The notes beneath the pieces are model-generated. The model did no database searches. It was given only the letters and a program-made list of their open reading frames with translations, and had not been told where the DNA came from. From JAIVGV01 sp035295985 (GTDB lineage Bacteria > Acidobacteriota > Blastocatellia > Pyrinomonadales > Pyrinomonadaceae), in assembly GCA_035295985.1 (NCBI GenBank), contig DATHBT010000207.1:1-54747 (forward strand): a DNA stretch of 54,747 nucleotides, written 5' to 3'. Position numbers and translations under genes: made by a program. This document shows positions 8,321 to 18,413 of this stretch, one piece after another. How positions within the stretch are numbered: the first letter of the stretch is position 1; each line of letters starts with the position of its first letter.

Positions 8321-8394
8321 AAATGATGAATGATGAATGATGAATGAAAGACAAGCTCTTTAGTTCATCGTTCATCGTTCATCATTCATCATTT
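8321..8394. repeat. Heptamer inverted repeat, unit AATGATG
   Basis: Left arm 8321-8347 is nearly four copies of AATGATG. Right arm 8364-8394 is four copies of TTCATC(G/A). The core is 16 bases. It lies 5 bases after the cystathionine beta-synthase stop, and its right arm supplies the final codons and stop (complement of 8382-8384) of the convergent nuclease gene. Confidence 0.9.
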
Positions 8395-8963
8395 CTTACA
8401 AGTGCTTCGTCGCAGGCGTCGCGGTAGCTGCACGCGGCGCAGCGCGGCGGCTCCTCGTGGCTGCGGTGAACCTCTACAGCTTCGCGCGCCTCACGCATCT
8501 CGTCCAACAATTCGAGCAGTGCCTCGCGCAGCCCCGGCGTGAAACCGACCCGCACCTCGCCGTCGCGGTAGCGGACGACGCCGTAGGGGACTGGCTCGCC
8601 GAGCTGATCTACGACGAGCAGGCAGTAGGCGGCGAGCTGCATCAGGTGCGAGTCGTAAGGCACCCCCGACGCGGGCTTGCGCGTTGACTTGGCCTCGACG
8701 GGCACGACGCCCTCGCGCGTCCGCACGAGATAGTCGGGCCGCCCCGTCAGCCCGTATGAAGGGGAGACCAGCGGTCGCTCCTGCCGCTCGCCCTCCTCGT
8801 TCAGAGTCACGGGCGCGACGCGGCCGACGGGCGCGCCCGTGTCGCCGTAGATGAGACTGCCCCGCGGGAGCCCGGTGCGTCGCGCGTGACCGCGCGCTGC
8901 GAGCCGGGCCGCGACGGCGGCGGCGACGAGGAGGAGGAAGGCGATGGAGAGAATGAGCGTCAT
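8382..8963 (-). CDS. Cas4-like PD-(D/E)XK nuclease, C-terminal subunit, membrane-anchored
   Basis: 193 residues. An N-terminal membrane helix (2-20) is followed by a Cas4/Dna2-type nuclease core: D77 in GRPDYLV, E90 and K92 in VPVEAKS, and the QxxxY helix Q109-Y113. The C-terminus holds C175, C178 and C184 (CxxCx5C), which supply three of the four iron-sulfur ligands of Cas4/AddB nucleases. The fourth, N-terminal cysteine is missing here and is found in the upstream gene (8960-9217), whose stop codon overlaps this ATG (ATGA at 8963-8960). The last codons fall in a heptamer repeat. No CRISPR or other cas gene is near. Product and substrate are inference. Confidence 0.75.
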   Translation of the reverse strand: MTLILSIAFLLLVAAAVAARLAARGHARRTGLPRGSLIYGDTGAPVGRVAPVTLNEEGERQERPLVSPSYGLTGRPDYLVRTREGVVPVEAKSTRKPASGVPYDSHLMQLAAYCLLVVDQLGEPVPYGVVRYRDGEVRVGFTPGLREALLELLDEMREAREAVEVHRSHEEPPRCAACSYRDACDEALVRNDE

Positions 8964-9217
8964 CGCGGCCACAGCCAGAGCGCGAAGAGGGCGAGGGCGC
9001 AGAGCACTGCGAGCAGCCCGGCGGCGGCCGAGAGTTTCCTGAGCCGCGAGGCGGCCGTCACGCCGCGGCCGTGTTCGAGGTGCCAGGCCGTGCCGGCGGC
9101 GCGCGCCTCGTGCCCGCGCGTCTGCTCCGCGCCCTCGCGCCGCAGCCACCACGCGCGCGCGCAGTAGACGTACTCGCCGACCTCCGACGCCCTGATCAAC
9201 TTCCCGCGTCCCGCCAA
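8960..9217 (-). CDS. Cas4-like N-terminal subunit with single Cys motif and membrane helix
   Basis: 85 residues starting at TTG 9217 after a GGAGGG site. It begins LIRASEVGEYVYCARAWWL, the start of Cas4-family proteins, where C19 of YCARAWW would be the first iron-sulfur ligand. A membrane helix occupies about 62-83, and then the chain ends as the nuclease gene begins, overlapping by 4 bases. It has no catalytic residue of its own. The two products probably assemble at the membrane; an ancient split of one Cas4-like gene is the simplest explanation. The arrangement is seen directly; the complex is inferred. Confidence 0.7.
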   Translation of the reverse strand: MAGRGKLIRASEVGEYVYCARAWWLRREGAEQTRGHEARAAGTAWHLEHGRGVTAASRLRKLSAAAGLLAVLCALALFALWLWPR

Positions 9218-9355
9218 CCTTCAACCCTCCGAAAAACTAACATTAGGAAAACTAAGCCGGCCCGCGCGGCGCGCCCGCGCGCTCGCGCAGCCACGCGCGT
9301 TGTTGCTATCCTATCCGCGCGCGCCTTGGGTTGCACACGCCGCGCGGCCGTGACG

Positions 9356-9682
9356 ATGTCGAAGAGGGATTACGATTCGGAGGAGTTGACCGTAACGGAG
9401 AGCCGGGCGCGCTTGAAGAAGCCGCCGCTCTTCAAAGTCCTGCTCCACAACGACGACTTCACGACGATGGAGTTCGTCGTCTTCGTCCTGAAGTCCGTCT
9501 TCCAGCGCGCGGACGCGGACGCCGTCACCATCATGCTCAAGGTTCACACCGAGGGTGCCGGCGTCGCCGGCATCTACACCTACGAGGTGGCCGAGACGAA
9601 GGCGGCCAAGGCGATGGAGCTGGCGCGCGCGCACGAGTATCCGCTGCTCTGCTCCGTCGAGCCGGAGGAGGTGAGCGGATGA
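9356..9682 (+). CDS. clpS: ATP-dependent Clp protease adaptor ClpS
   Basis: 108 residues. ClpS binds proteins with N-terminal Leu, Phe, Tyr or Trp and hands them to ClpA-ClpP. The ligand pocket motif HNDDFTTMEFVVFVL (about 29-43), the conserved His in KVHTEG and the helix YEVAETKAAKAM are all present. A disordered N-terminal tail of about 20 residues is typical. ATG 9356 is chosen; the upstream extension is Arg/Ala-rich noise. Its stop overlaps the next ATG (ATGA at 9679-9682), and clpA follows one gene later, which supports the assignment. Confidence 0.93.
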   Translation: MSKRDYDSEELTVTESRARLKKPPLFKVLLHNDDFTTMEFVVFVLKSVFQRADADAVTIMLKVHTEGAGVAGIYTYEVAETKAAKAMELARAHEYPLLCSVEPEEVSG

Positions 9683-10139
9683 GACGACTGACCGCCGCCG
9701 CTTGCTGCGTAGTCCTGCTGGCCGGTAGTTCCGCGTCGCTGCCCGCGCGCGAGAGCAAGTTCGACGAGTTCGAGTTCAGAGGTTGTCAACGGATGATTAG
9801 CCGCCTCGACAACTTCGCCGCCGCGTTGACCGATCCGATCAGCCCGCAGCTTCACGGTCTGATCCGAGTCTACGGCGGCCGGAAGGTAGAGAGGGGCGAG
9901 GTTCAACTTTACATTCAACGAATTAGGGAATACCTGATCGCCAGACGCCCGGTTGATCCCCGTCGGTTCGACGTAACTTTCGGCGGCTATCGCGAGAAAG
10001 CCGGGGCGGATCTTTTCGTCTTCGTGCAGGGTGTGACGCCTCGTGAGGCGACGCCCACGGTCAGCGAGAAGGAAGTGGTATTCAGGAAGGGCGCGTTCAA
10101 AGCGAGCAGGCTAGACTGCGCCAGAACGCCGAGCGCGAA

Positions 10140-10143
<4 letters not shown>
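9679..10143 (+). CDS. Predicted secreted protein between clpS and clpA
   Basis: 154 residues. A signal peptide is seen at 1-24 (Arg-Arg, then a hydrophobic core, then SSASLPARES). The mature part has FRGCQRMISRLDNFAAAL and a C-terminal cysteine (LDCARTPSAK), so a disulfide is possible. No known domain was recognised. It overlaps clpS by ATGA at the front and clpA by ATGA at the rear (10140-10143), so all three should be translationally coupled. An exported product between two cytosolic partners is odd. The residues resemble stress-associated envelope proteins of unknown function only in general style. Confidence 0.75.
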
Positions 10144-12410
<2,267 letters not shown>

Positions 12411-12444
12411 CGGCTGGGGCGGGTCGCGGGGAGGATGAGTGGGA

Positions 12445-12624
12445 ATGGCAGGCAGCACAAAGAAGGGGAAGTCGCCGACCGCCGGTAAAAAGTCTTCACC
12501 GGCGAGTCAGGCGCGCGTCGAGCGTAAGAGGAAGGGGGCGGCGAAGCCGGGCCGCGCCGCTTCACAGCCGAAGCAGGGTAAGGGGACGGAGGGCACGGGC
12601 GGGCGCGGGGGCGGGCTGCACTGA
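12445..12624 (+). CDS. Small Lys/Gly-rich basic protein
   Basis: 59 residues, very basic and low in complexity (Lys, Arg, Ser, Gly, Ala), probably disordered. It starts at ATG 12445, with a GGGGAGG site about 11 bases upstream; GTG 12439 is an alternative. It sits between clpA (34 bases) and a membrane-protein gene (18 bases), all in one direction. No family recognised; nucleic-acid or ribosome binding is possible for such a composition but not shown. Confidence 0.45.
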   Translation: MAGSTKKGKSPTAGKKSSPASQARVERKRKGAAKPGRAASQPKQGKGTEGTGGRGGGLH

Positions 12625-12642
12625 CGCTCGCGTCTGAGTGTT

Positions 12643-12918
12643 ATGAAACTCAGCCCCGCGAAAGTCCTGACGGCGATCTACCTGCTGGCGGCTGGTTTCG
12701 CGACGTCTCTGCACGTCACTTTCCGACCTCCCGACGAGGTGGCATGGGCGGGCGCATATGGACTGGCGGCGATCTGGGTTCTCACTCTCCCTTGGAGCGT
12801 GGCGCTAACCATCTTCGCGTGGGGGCTGATTAACGACTCTACTCATCCGGTCGTCCTGATTTTCTTCGCTATATCGGCGGCGGCGAATGCCTATCTCATA
12901 CACCGGGCCACAGCCTGA
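12643..12918 (+). CDS. Small membrane protein of unknown function
   Basis: 91 residues with three hydrophobic segments (about 8-24, 37-59 and 67-86). It loosely resembles the small SCO4225-type membrane proteins, which I cannot confirm. It begins 18 bases after the basic small protein and ends 34 bases before aat, so it probably shares the clpSA-aat transcript. The ATG is preceded by GAGTGTT, a weak ribosome site. Confidence 0.6.
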   Translation: MKLSPAKVLTAIYLLAAGFATSLHVTFRPPDEVAWAGAYGLAAIWVLTLPWSVALTIFAWGLINDSTHPVVLIFFAISAAANAYLIHRATA

Positions 12919-12952
12919 CGCACGCAACGCTCTCACCGCCCGCCTTGAACTA

Positions 12953-13696
12953 ATGCCACTGCGCGAAAGTCATCAGCGGCCCGCCCTGTTCTTCAAACGA
13001 AACGCCGCGCCGATACAGTTCCCCGAAGTGCGCGGCACGAACTTCGGCGACATCGTCGCCGTCGGCGGCAGTCTTCATCCAGACAACCTGATGGCGGCCT
13101 ACCGGCGTGGCATCTTCCCCTGGCCCATCGAAGGTTGGCCGCTCACCTGGTTCTGCCCGCGCGAGCGCGCCGTCCTCGACTTCTGTGACCTACACGTCCC
13201 GCGCAGCCTCGTGCGCGAACGTCGCCGCACACAGTTGCGCTTCACCATCGACGCCGACTTCGCCGGAGTCGTCCGCGGCTGCGCTTTGGCCGCGCGGCCC
13301 GAACAGGAGGGCACCTGGATCACGCGCGGGATTTACGAGAGCTACTGCGCGCTGCACGCGGCGGGACGCGCACACAGCGTGGAAGCGTGGGAAGGCGACG
13401 TGCTCGTCGGCGGCATCTACGGCGTTGACGCGGGCGGCGCGTTCGCGGGCGAGAGCATGTTCTACCTGAGACCGAACGCCTCAAAGCTCGCGCTGCTCCG
13501 CCTCGTGGAACACCTCTCGGAGCGCGGCCTCTTCTGGCTCGACATACAGGTGATGACGCCGCACATGCAGTCGCTCGGCGCGAAGCTCATCCCGCGCGAC
13601 GAGTTCTTAGACCGTCTCGCGGCCGAGCTTGCGCGCGGGCTGACATTGTTCCCCGCTCAGGACGGGAGGGGAGCTTCAACGCCGCAGAGATTGTAG
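12953..13696 (+). CDS. aat: Leucyl/phenylalanyl-tRNA-protein transferase
   Basis: 247 residues. Aat adds Leu or Phe from tRNA to proteins with N-terminal Arg or Lys, making them ClpS substrates. Diagnostic segments are DIVAVGGSLHPDNLMAAY, RRGIFPW, GTWITRGIYESYCALH and GRAHSVEAWE, and the C-terminal QVMTPHMQSLGA. ATG 12953 is chosen; the frame upstream overlaps the membrane protein gene. Its place just after clpS and clpA puts the tagging enzyme and its reader in one cluster. Its stop codon TAG (13694-13696) lies inside the left arm of an inverted repeat. Confidence 0.93.
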   Translation: MPLRESHQRPALFFKRNAAPIQFPEVRGTNFGDIVAVGGSLHPDNLMAAYRRGIFPWPIEGWPLTWFCPRERAVLDFCDLHVPRSLVRERRRTQLRFTIDADFAGVVRGCALAARPEQEGTWITRGIYESYCALHAAGRAHSVEAWEGDVLVGGIYGVDAGGAFAGESMFYLRPNASKLALLRLVEHLSERGLFWLDIQVMTPHMQSLGAKLIPRDEFLDRLAAELARGLTLFPAQDGRGASTPQRL

Positions 13697-13827
13697 GGGC
13701 AGGGCTTGTCCCTGCCCGCAGAGCGCGTCAGCGCGAGCGACGGTTGACGAATGCGCGACGGTGAATGAAGGCGAAACGGTTGAGCGTGCTGTCGCACGCT
13801 ACGGGCAGGGACAAGCCCTGCCCCTAC
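13693..13827. repeat. Family C inverted repeat (GGGCAGGG arms), copy 1
   Basis: A perfect 26-base inverted repeat (13693-13718 and 13802-13827) enclosing 83 bases. Each arm is itself a hairpin (GGGCAGGG, 5-base loop, CCCTGCCC). The left arm contains the TAG stop of aat. The second copy is at 23192-23269. It may act as a terminator, and the TTTT after the right arm fits that. Confidence 0.9.
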
Positions 13828-13912
13828 GGTTTTGTCTGACGTTGTCGCTTTCAACTGACGCGCCGCGATGGGGTATCATTTCGCGCGTAGCTCCCTACCG
13901 AACTAAAAAGAG

Positions 13913-16408
13913 ATGGCGCAGACGATCAAGCCGAAGAACGAGACGGGAGCGTCGGCGGGCGACACCGAGGCCGAGCGCGCGGAGCCGCAGCCGAGCCACT
14001 ACCGCCACGACAAGCACACGGACGCGCGGGGCCGCGATGCCGAAGCCCCGTCCGCAAACGGCGGCGACGTTGGCGCGCGCCCGACTGCGGTGGGCGATGA
14101 AGTCTCTTCGCCTCATGCGCGGCAAGACGTGCGCGCGCAGCCGCCCGAAGAGTTCAGGGGCTTGGAGTTCGACGGCGCGAAGGAGTCGGCGGCCGGCGCG
14201 CCCGCGGTCGTCTCCGCGATGAAGTATTCGCTGCGCGAGATGGGCGCGCGGCGGACGCTGAAGACGCTGTTGCGCGTCAACCAGATGGGCGGGTTCGACT
14301 GCCCCGGCTGCGCCTGGCCCGAAGGCGACCGCGAGCGCGCGCACGCGGAGTTCTGCGAGAACGGCGCGAAGCACGTCGCCGACGAGGCGACGCGGAAGCG
14401 CGTCACGCCCGATTTCTTCCGCGAGTGGTCTGTCAAACGACTGAGCGAGCAGTCGGACGTGTGGCTCAACGCGCAGGGGCGTCTGATGCACCCGATGCTG
14501 CTCCGTCGCGGGAGCGAGCACTATGAGGAGATCAGTTGGGGCGAAGCATTCAAACTGATCGCCGATGAGCTGAACGCGCTAGCGTCGCCAGACGAGGCGG
14601 TCTTCTACACGTCCGGCCGCACGAGCAACGAGGCCGCCTTCCTCTACCAGCTCTTCGTCCGGCAGTTCGGCACGAACAACCTGCCCGACTGCTCGAACAT
14701 GTGCCACGAGTCGTCGGGCACGGGGCTGACACGCACCATCGGGGTCGGCAAGGGCACGGTCACGCTCGACGACTTCGAGCTGGCGGACGCCGTCTTCGTC
14801 GTCGGCCAGAACCCGGGGACGAACCACCCGCGGATGCTCTCGACCTTGCAGAGCGCGGCGCGGCGCGGCTGCCGGATCGTACACGTCAACCCGCTGCCCG
14901 AAGCGGGGCTGGTGCGCTTCAAGCACCCGCAGGAAGTCGCGGGCTGGGTCGGCGCGGGCACGCCGCTCGCGAGTCTCTTCCTGCAAGTCCGCATCAACGG
15001 CGACGTGGCGCTGCTGAAGGGCATCGCGAGGGAAGTTTTAGAAGAGGAGGGGCGCAGGCCCGGCCAGGTTTTAGAGCACGAGTTCATACGAGAGCACACG
15101 AACGGCTTCGAGGCTTACGCGGCGGCGCTTCGCGAAGTCGGATGGGACGAGATCGAAGAGCAGAGCGGCGTCGCGCGCGAGCAGATTCGTGAGGCGGCGC
15201 GAATCTTTATCGAGTCAGGCCGGACGATCATCTGTTGGGCGATGGGGCTGACGCAGCACCGCAACGCGGTGGCGAACGTCGAGGAGATCGTCAACCTGCT
15301 GCTCCTGCGCGCGCAGATCGGCAAGCCCGGCGCGGGCGCGTGCCCCGTGCGCGGCCACTCGAACGTGCAGGGCGACCGCACGATGGGCATCTGGGAGCGC
15401 CCGACCGACGCCTTCCTCGACAGCCTCGCGCGCGAATTCAACTTCGACCCGCCGCGCCGTCACGGCTTCGACACCGTCAACGCCATCCGCGCGATGCATG
15501 ACGGCCGCGCCAAAGTCTTCTTCGCGCTCGGCGGCAACTTCCTCTCGGCCACGCCCGACACGGAGTTCACGGCCGAAGCCCTGCGGCGCACGCGACTGAC
15601 AGTCCACGTCTCGACGAAGCTGAATCGCGCGCACCTCGTCACGGGCGGGCAGGCGCTGATCCTGCCATGCCTCGGCCGCACCGAGCGCGACGCGCAGGCC
15701 GGGGGCGAGCAGTTCGTCAGTTGCGAGAACTCGATGGGCGTGGTGCAGATGTCGCGCGGGAATTTAGAGCCTGCGTCCGAGCAGTTGCTGAGCGAGGTGC
15801 AGATCGTCGCGCGGCTGGCGGAAGCGACGCTCGGCGCGCGCGGCAATGTTAACTGGGCGGAGCTTGCGGCCGACTACGATCTAATCCGCGCGGCGATAGC
15901 CCGGACGATCCCCGGCTTCGACGGTTACAACCGGCGCGTCCGCGAGCCCGGCGGCTTCTACCTGCCGAACCTCGCGCGCAATCGAGAATTTAAGACTGAA
16001 TCCGGCAAAGCCGAATTCACAGTCCACCCGCTGCCGCGCCACAAACTCGCGCCCGGCGAGTTCCTGATGATGACGGTGCGCAGCCACGACCAGTTCAACA
16101 CGACCGTCTATAGCTTCGACGACCGCTACCGCGGCGTCCGCAACGAGCGACGCGTCGTCTTCCTCAACGAGGAGGAGGCGAAAGAACTCGGCCTCAAAGA
16201 AGGCGACGCGGTCGATCTCGTCAGCCGCTTCGACGGTGTGGAGCGCGTCGCCCGCAACTTCCGTGTAGTCCCCTACCCGATCCCGCGCCGCTGCGCCGCC
16301 ACCTACTTCCCCGAGGCCAACGTCCTCGTCCCCATCGGCCACGTCGCCGAGCGCAGCAACACGCCCGCCTCCAAGTCGGTAGTAATCAGCCTGCGGAAGC
16401 TTTCTTAG
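13913..16408 (+). CDS. FdhF/YdeP-type molybdopterin oxidoreductase alpha subunit
   Basis: 831 residues of the formate-dehydrogenase-like alpha subunit group that includes YdeP; it should carry a molybdenum bis-guanine-dinucleotide cofactor. A disordered Glu/Ala/Arg-rich N-terminal region of about 100 residues precedes a CxxC pair, C130 and C133 in FDCPGCAWP. NMCHESSG (C264) is where the metal ligand falls in relatives. PVRGHSNVQGDRTMG and TVRSHDQFNTTVYS are cofactor-binding segments of the central and C-terminal domains. No electron-transfer subunit or maturation gene is adjacent. ATG 13913 follows AAAAAGAG. A TATCAT at 13874-13879 could be its -10 box. The physiological substrate is unknown; in YdeP-like proteins it is not settled. 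Confidence 0.85.
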   Translation: MAQTIKPKNETGASAGDTEAERAEPQPSHYRHDKHTDARGRDAEAPSANGGDVGARPTAVGDEVSSPHARQDVRAQPPEEFRGLEFDGAKESAAGAPAVVSAMKYSLREMGARRTLKTLLRVNQMGGFDCPGCAWPEGDRERAHAEFCENGAKHVADEATRKRVTPDFFREWSVKRLSEQSDVWLNAQGRLMHPMLLRRGSEHYEEISWGEAFKLIADELNALASPDEAVFYTSGRTSNEAAFLYQLFVRQFGTNNLPDCSNMCHESSGTGLTRTIGVGKGTVTLDDFELADAVFVVGQNPGTNHPRMLSTLQSAARRGCRIVHVNPLPEAGLVRFKHPQEVAGWVGAGTPLASLFLQVRINGDVALLKGIAREVLEEEGRRPGQVLEHEFIREHTNGFEAYAAALREVGWDEIEEQSGVAREQIREAARIFIESGRTIICWAMGLTQHRNAVANVEEIVNLLLLRAQIGKPGAGACPVRGHSNVQGDRTMGIWERPTDAFLDSLAREFNFDPPRRHGFDTVNAIRAMHDGRAKVFFALGGNFLSATPDTEFTAEALRRTRLTVHVSTKLNRAHLVTGGQALILPCLGRTERDAQAGGEQFVSCENSMGVVQMSRGNLEPASEQLLSEVQIVARLAEATLGARGNVNWAELAADYDLIRAAIARTIPGFDGYNRRVREPGGFYLPNLARNREFKTESGKAEFTVHPLPRHKLAPGEFLMMTVRSHDQFNTTVYSFDDRYRGVRNERRVVFLNEEEAKELGLKEGDAVDLVSRFDGVERVARNFRVVPYPIPRRCAATYFPEANVLVPIGHVAERSNTPASKSVVISLRKLS

Positions 16409-16429
16409 TTATGTGTGTCGAGTGAGTAG

Positions 16430-16510
16430 GCTGTTAGCTGTTAGCGATTAGCTGTTAGCCGGAAAAAGATTTCTTGTTTTGCTAACAGCTAACAGCTAAT
16501 CGCTAACAGC
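16430..16510. repeat. Family A heptamer inverted repeat, copy 1
   Basis: Arms 16430-16459 and 16481-16510, each four 7-base units (GCTGTTA on the left, GCTAACA on the right) with one variant unit per arm, around a 21-base core. It lies between convergent genes and ends 3 bases from the stop codon of the TauE/SafE gene, consistent with a two-way terminator. Confidence 0.9.
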
Positions 16511-16513
16511 TAT

Positions 16514-17311
16514 TCATTGTCCCGCGAAGAAAGTTCGGTACAGCATCAGCAGGCCGATAACGAAGCCCGTGGCGACGACGACGCGGCGGACGAAGGTGCG
16601 CCCCAGGCGGCGCGCGGTGCGCGCGCCGAAGTAGCCGCCGGCAATCGCGCCGACGGCCATCACGAGGGCGTGCGGCCAGACGACGAGGCCGGAGATGATG
16701 AAGGCGACGATGGCCGCGAGGTTCAGGGCGAGGCCGAGGAAGTTTTTGAGGCCGTTGGCGCTGTGGATGTCTGAGATGCCCAGGAGGCCCATCGCGGCGA
16801 GCATGAGGATGCCGTTGCCCGCTCCGAAGTAGCCGCCGTAGATGGCGGAGGCGAACTGGAAGAGGATCGCGCCGGCCCACCAGCCGCGCCGGGAGTCGCC
16901 CGCTGCCGTCGCCGGGTCGCCGAAGCGGAGCCGCCGGCTGATAGGCTCTTGCAGCATGAAGAGGACGGTGGCGAAGAAGATGAGGAAGGGGACTAACCGC
17001 GCGAACGTCTGAGGCGGCGTCCGGATGAGGAGCAGCCCGCCGACCGCGCCGCCCGCCACGCTCGTCAGACCGAGACGCCAGAGCAGCGAGCGCGTCTTCT
17101 CCAGCTCGCGCCGGAATCCCCACAACCCGCCGACGAGTCCGGGCCAGAGAGCGACGGTGCTCGTCGCGTTCGCGACCTTCGGGTCGAGGCCGAGCCAGAT
17201 GAGCGCGGGGAAGGTGAGGAGCGTCCCGCCGCCCGCGACCGAGTTAATAGCGCCGGCGAAGAACGCCGCGGCGAAGAGCAGCAGGACGTGCGCGACTGAA
17301 AAGGAGTCCAT
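16514..17311 (-). CDS. TSUP-family permease (TauE/SafE, sulfite exporter-like)
   Basis: 265 residues with seven to eight membrane helices. The family moves sulfur-containing or organic anions across the inner membrane. The first half carries FFAGAINSVAGGGTLLTFP and the NATSTVALWPG loop. The second half repeats the pattern with YGGYFGAGNGILMLAAMG and NGLKNFLGLALN, the paired signature of TSUP. It is divergent from the quinone oxidoreductase gene; the 127 bases between hold A/T-rich sequence near 17350-17390 suited to promoters. The substrate is not readable; nearness to a molybdoenzyme and a beta-synthase gives only a weak hint of sulfur compounds. Confidence 0.85.
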   Translation of the reverse strand: MDSFSVAHVLLLFAAAFFAGAINSVAGGGTLLTFPALIWLGLDPKVANATSTVALWPGLVGGLWGFRRELEKTRSLLWRLGLTSVAGGAVGGLLLIRTPPQTFARLVPFLIFFATVLFMLQEPISRRLRFGDPATAAGDSRRGWWAGAILFQFASAIYGGYFGAGNGILMLAAMGLLGISDIHSANGLKNFLGLALNLAAIVAFIISGLVVWPHALVMAVGAIAGGYFGARTARRLGRTFVRRVVVATGFVIGLLMLYRTFFAGQ

Positions 17312-17438
17312 CCGAGGTGGCGGCGCTGCGGCGACGGTGCTCAGGTCAAGTTTTAATAATCCGGCCGGTTCAAGTTAATATAACTCGCAAAGCACGACAA
17401 TTCGCCGCGCGTCGGGTCGCGCGGACGGAAGGGCGACG

Positions 17439-18401
17439 ATGAAGGCGATTCGCGTTCGCGAGTTCGGCGGGCCGGAGGTCTTAAGGCTCGAAGACATGCC
17501 GGAGTTGCGGCCCGGCTCGGCGCAACTGCTCGTCCGGCTCGCGGCCGTCGGCGTCAACCCCGTTGACACGTACAAGCGCGCCGGCTGGCACTCGCACAGC
17601 CCCTCGCTCCCGTACACGCCCGGCGAGGACGGGGCGGGCACGGTCGAGGCTGTCGGCGCGGACGTGAAACGGTTCAAGGCAGGCGACAGGGTTTACCTCG
17701 CGCGCAGCCTGACGGGCACGTATGCGGAAGCCGCGTTGTGCGAGGAGTGGCAGGCGCACCCGCTGCCCGCGAACGTCTCGGTCGAGCAGGGCGCGTGCCT
17801 CGGCGTGCCGTACACGACGGCCTTCCGCGCTCTCTTCCACCGGGCCGCGGCGCGCGCGGGCGAGACCGTGCTCGTCCACGGCGCGAGCGGCGGCGTAGGG
17901 CTGGCGGCCGTGCAACTGGCGCGCGCCGCGGGCCTGACGGTCTTCGGCACGGCCGGCACTGAAGAAGGCCGCAGGCTCGCCGCCGAGCAGGGCGCGCATC
18001 GCGTCTTCGATCACACGGCCGAAGACTACCTCGGTGAGCTGGCGGCGTTGACGGGGGGGCGCGGCGTCGATGTGATCGTGGAGATGCTGGCGAACGCGAA
18101 CCTCGACCGCGACCTCGGCATTTTGGGGAAGTTCGGCCGCGTCGTCGTGGTCGGCAACCGCGGCCGCGTGGAGATCGACGCGCGGCAGGCGATGACGCGC
18201 GACGCCGCGATCCTGGGGATGACGCTCTTCAACGCGACCGCCGAAGACCTCCGGTCGATCAACGCCGCGCTCTACGCGGGGCTGGAAGCCGGGACGCTCA
18301 GGCCCGTCGTCGGCCGAACGCTCCCGCTCGCCGAGGCCGCGCGGGCGCACCGCGAGGTGTTGGAGCCGGGCGCGTACGGCAAGATCGTCTTGCAGCCGTA
18401 A
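17439..18401 (+). CDS. NADPH:quinone reductase-like zinc-free MDR oxidoreductase
   Basis: 320 residues of the medium-chain dehydrogenase/reductase superfamily, zeta-crystallin branch. The GroES-like N-domain (1-120) has GVNPVDTYKRAGWH and PGEDGAGTVEAVG. The Rossmann domain carries VHGASGGVGLAAVQLA (about 144-159), the NADPH motif of this branch. The zinc-ligand Cys cluster of alcohol dehydrogenases is absent. It should reduce quinones or enones with NADPH. It is followed by rsbQ only 12 bases on, so the three genes to 20806 probably form one operon. Confidence 0.85.
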   Translation: MKAIRVREFGGPEVLRLEDMPELRPGSAQLLVRLAAVGVNPVDTYKRAGWHSHSPSLPYTPGEDGAGTVEAVGADVKRFKAGDRVYLARSLTGTYAEAALCEEWQAHPLPANVSVEQGACLGVPYTTAFRALFHRAAARAGETVLVHGASGGVGLAAVQLARAAGLTVFGTAGTEEGRRLAAEQGAHRVFDHTAEDYLGELAALTGGRGVDVIVEMLANANLDRDLGILGKFGRVVVVGNRGRVEIDARQAMTRDAAILGMTLFNATAEDLRSINAALYAGLEAGTLRPVVGRTLPLAEAARAHREVLEPGAYGKIVLQP

Positions 18402-18413
18402 CGGGGTGGGGAA

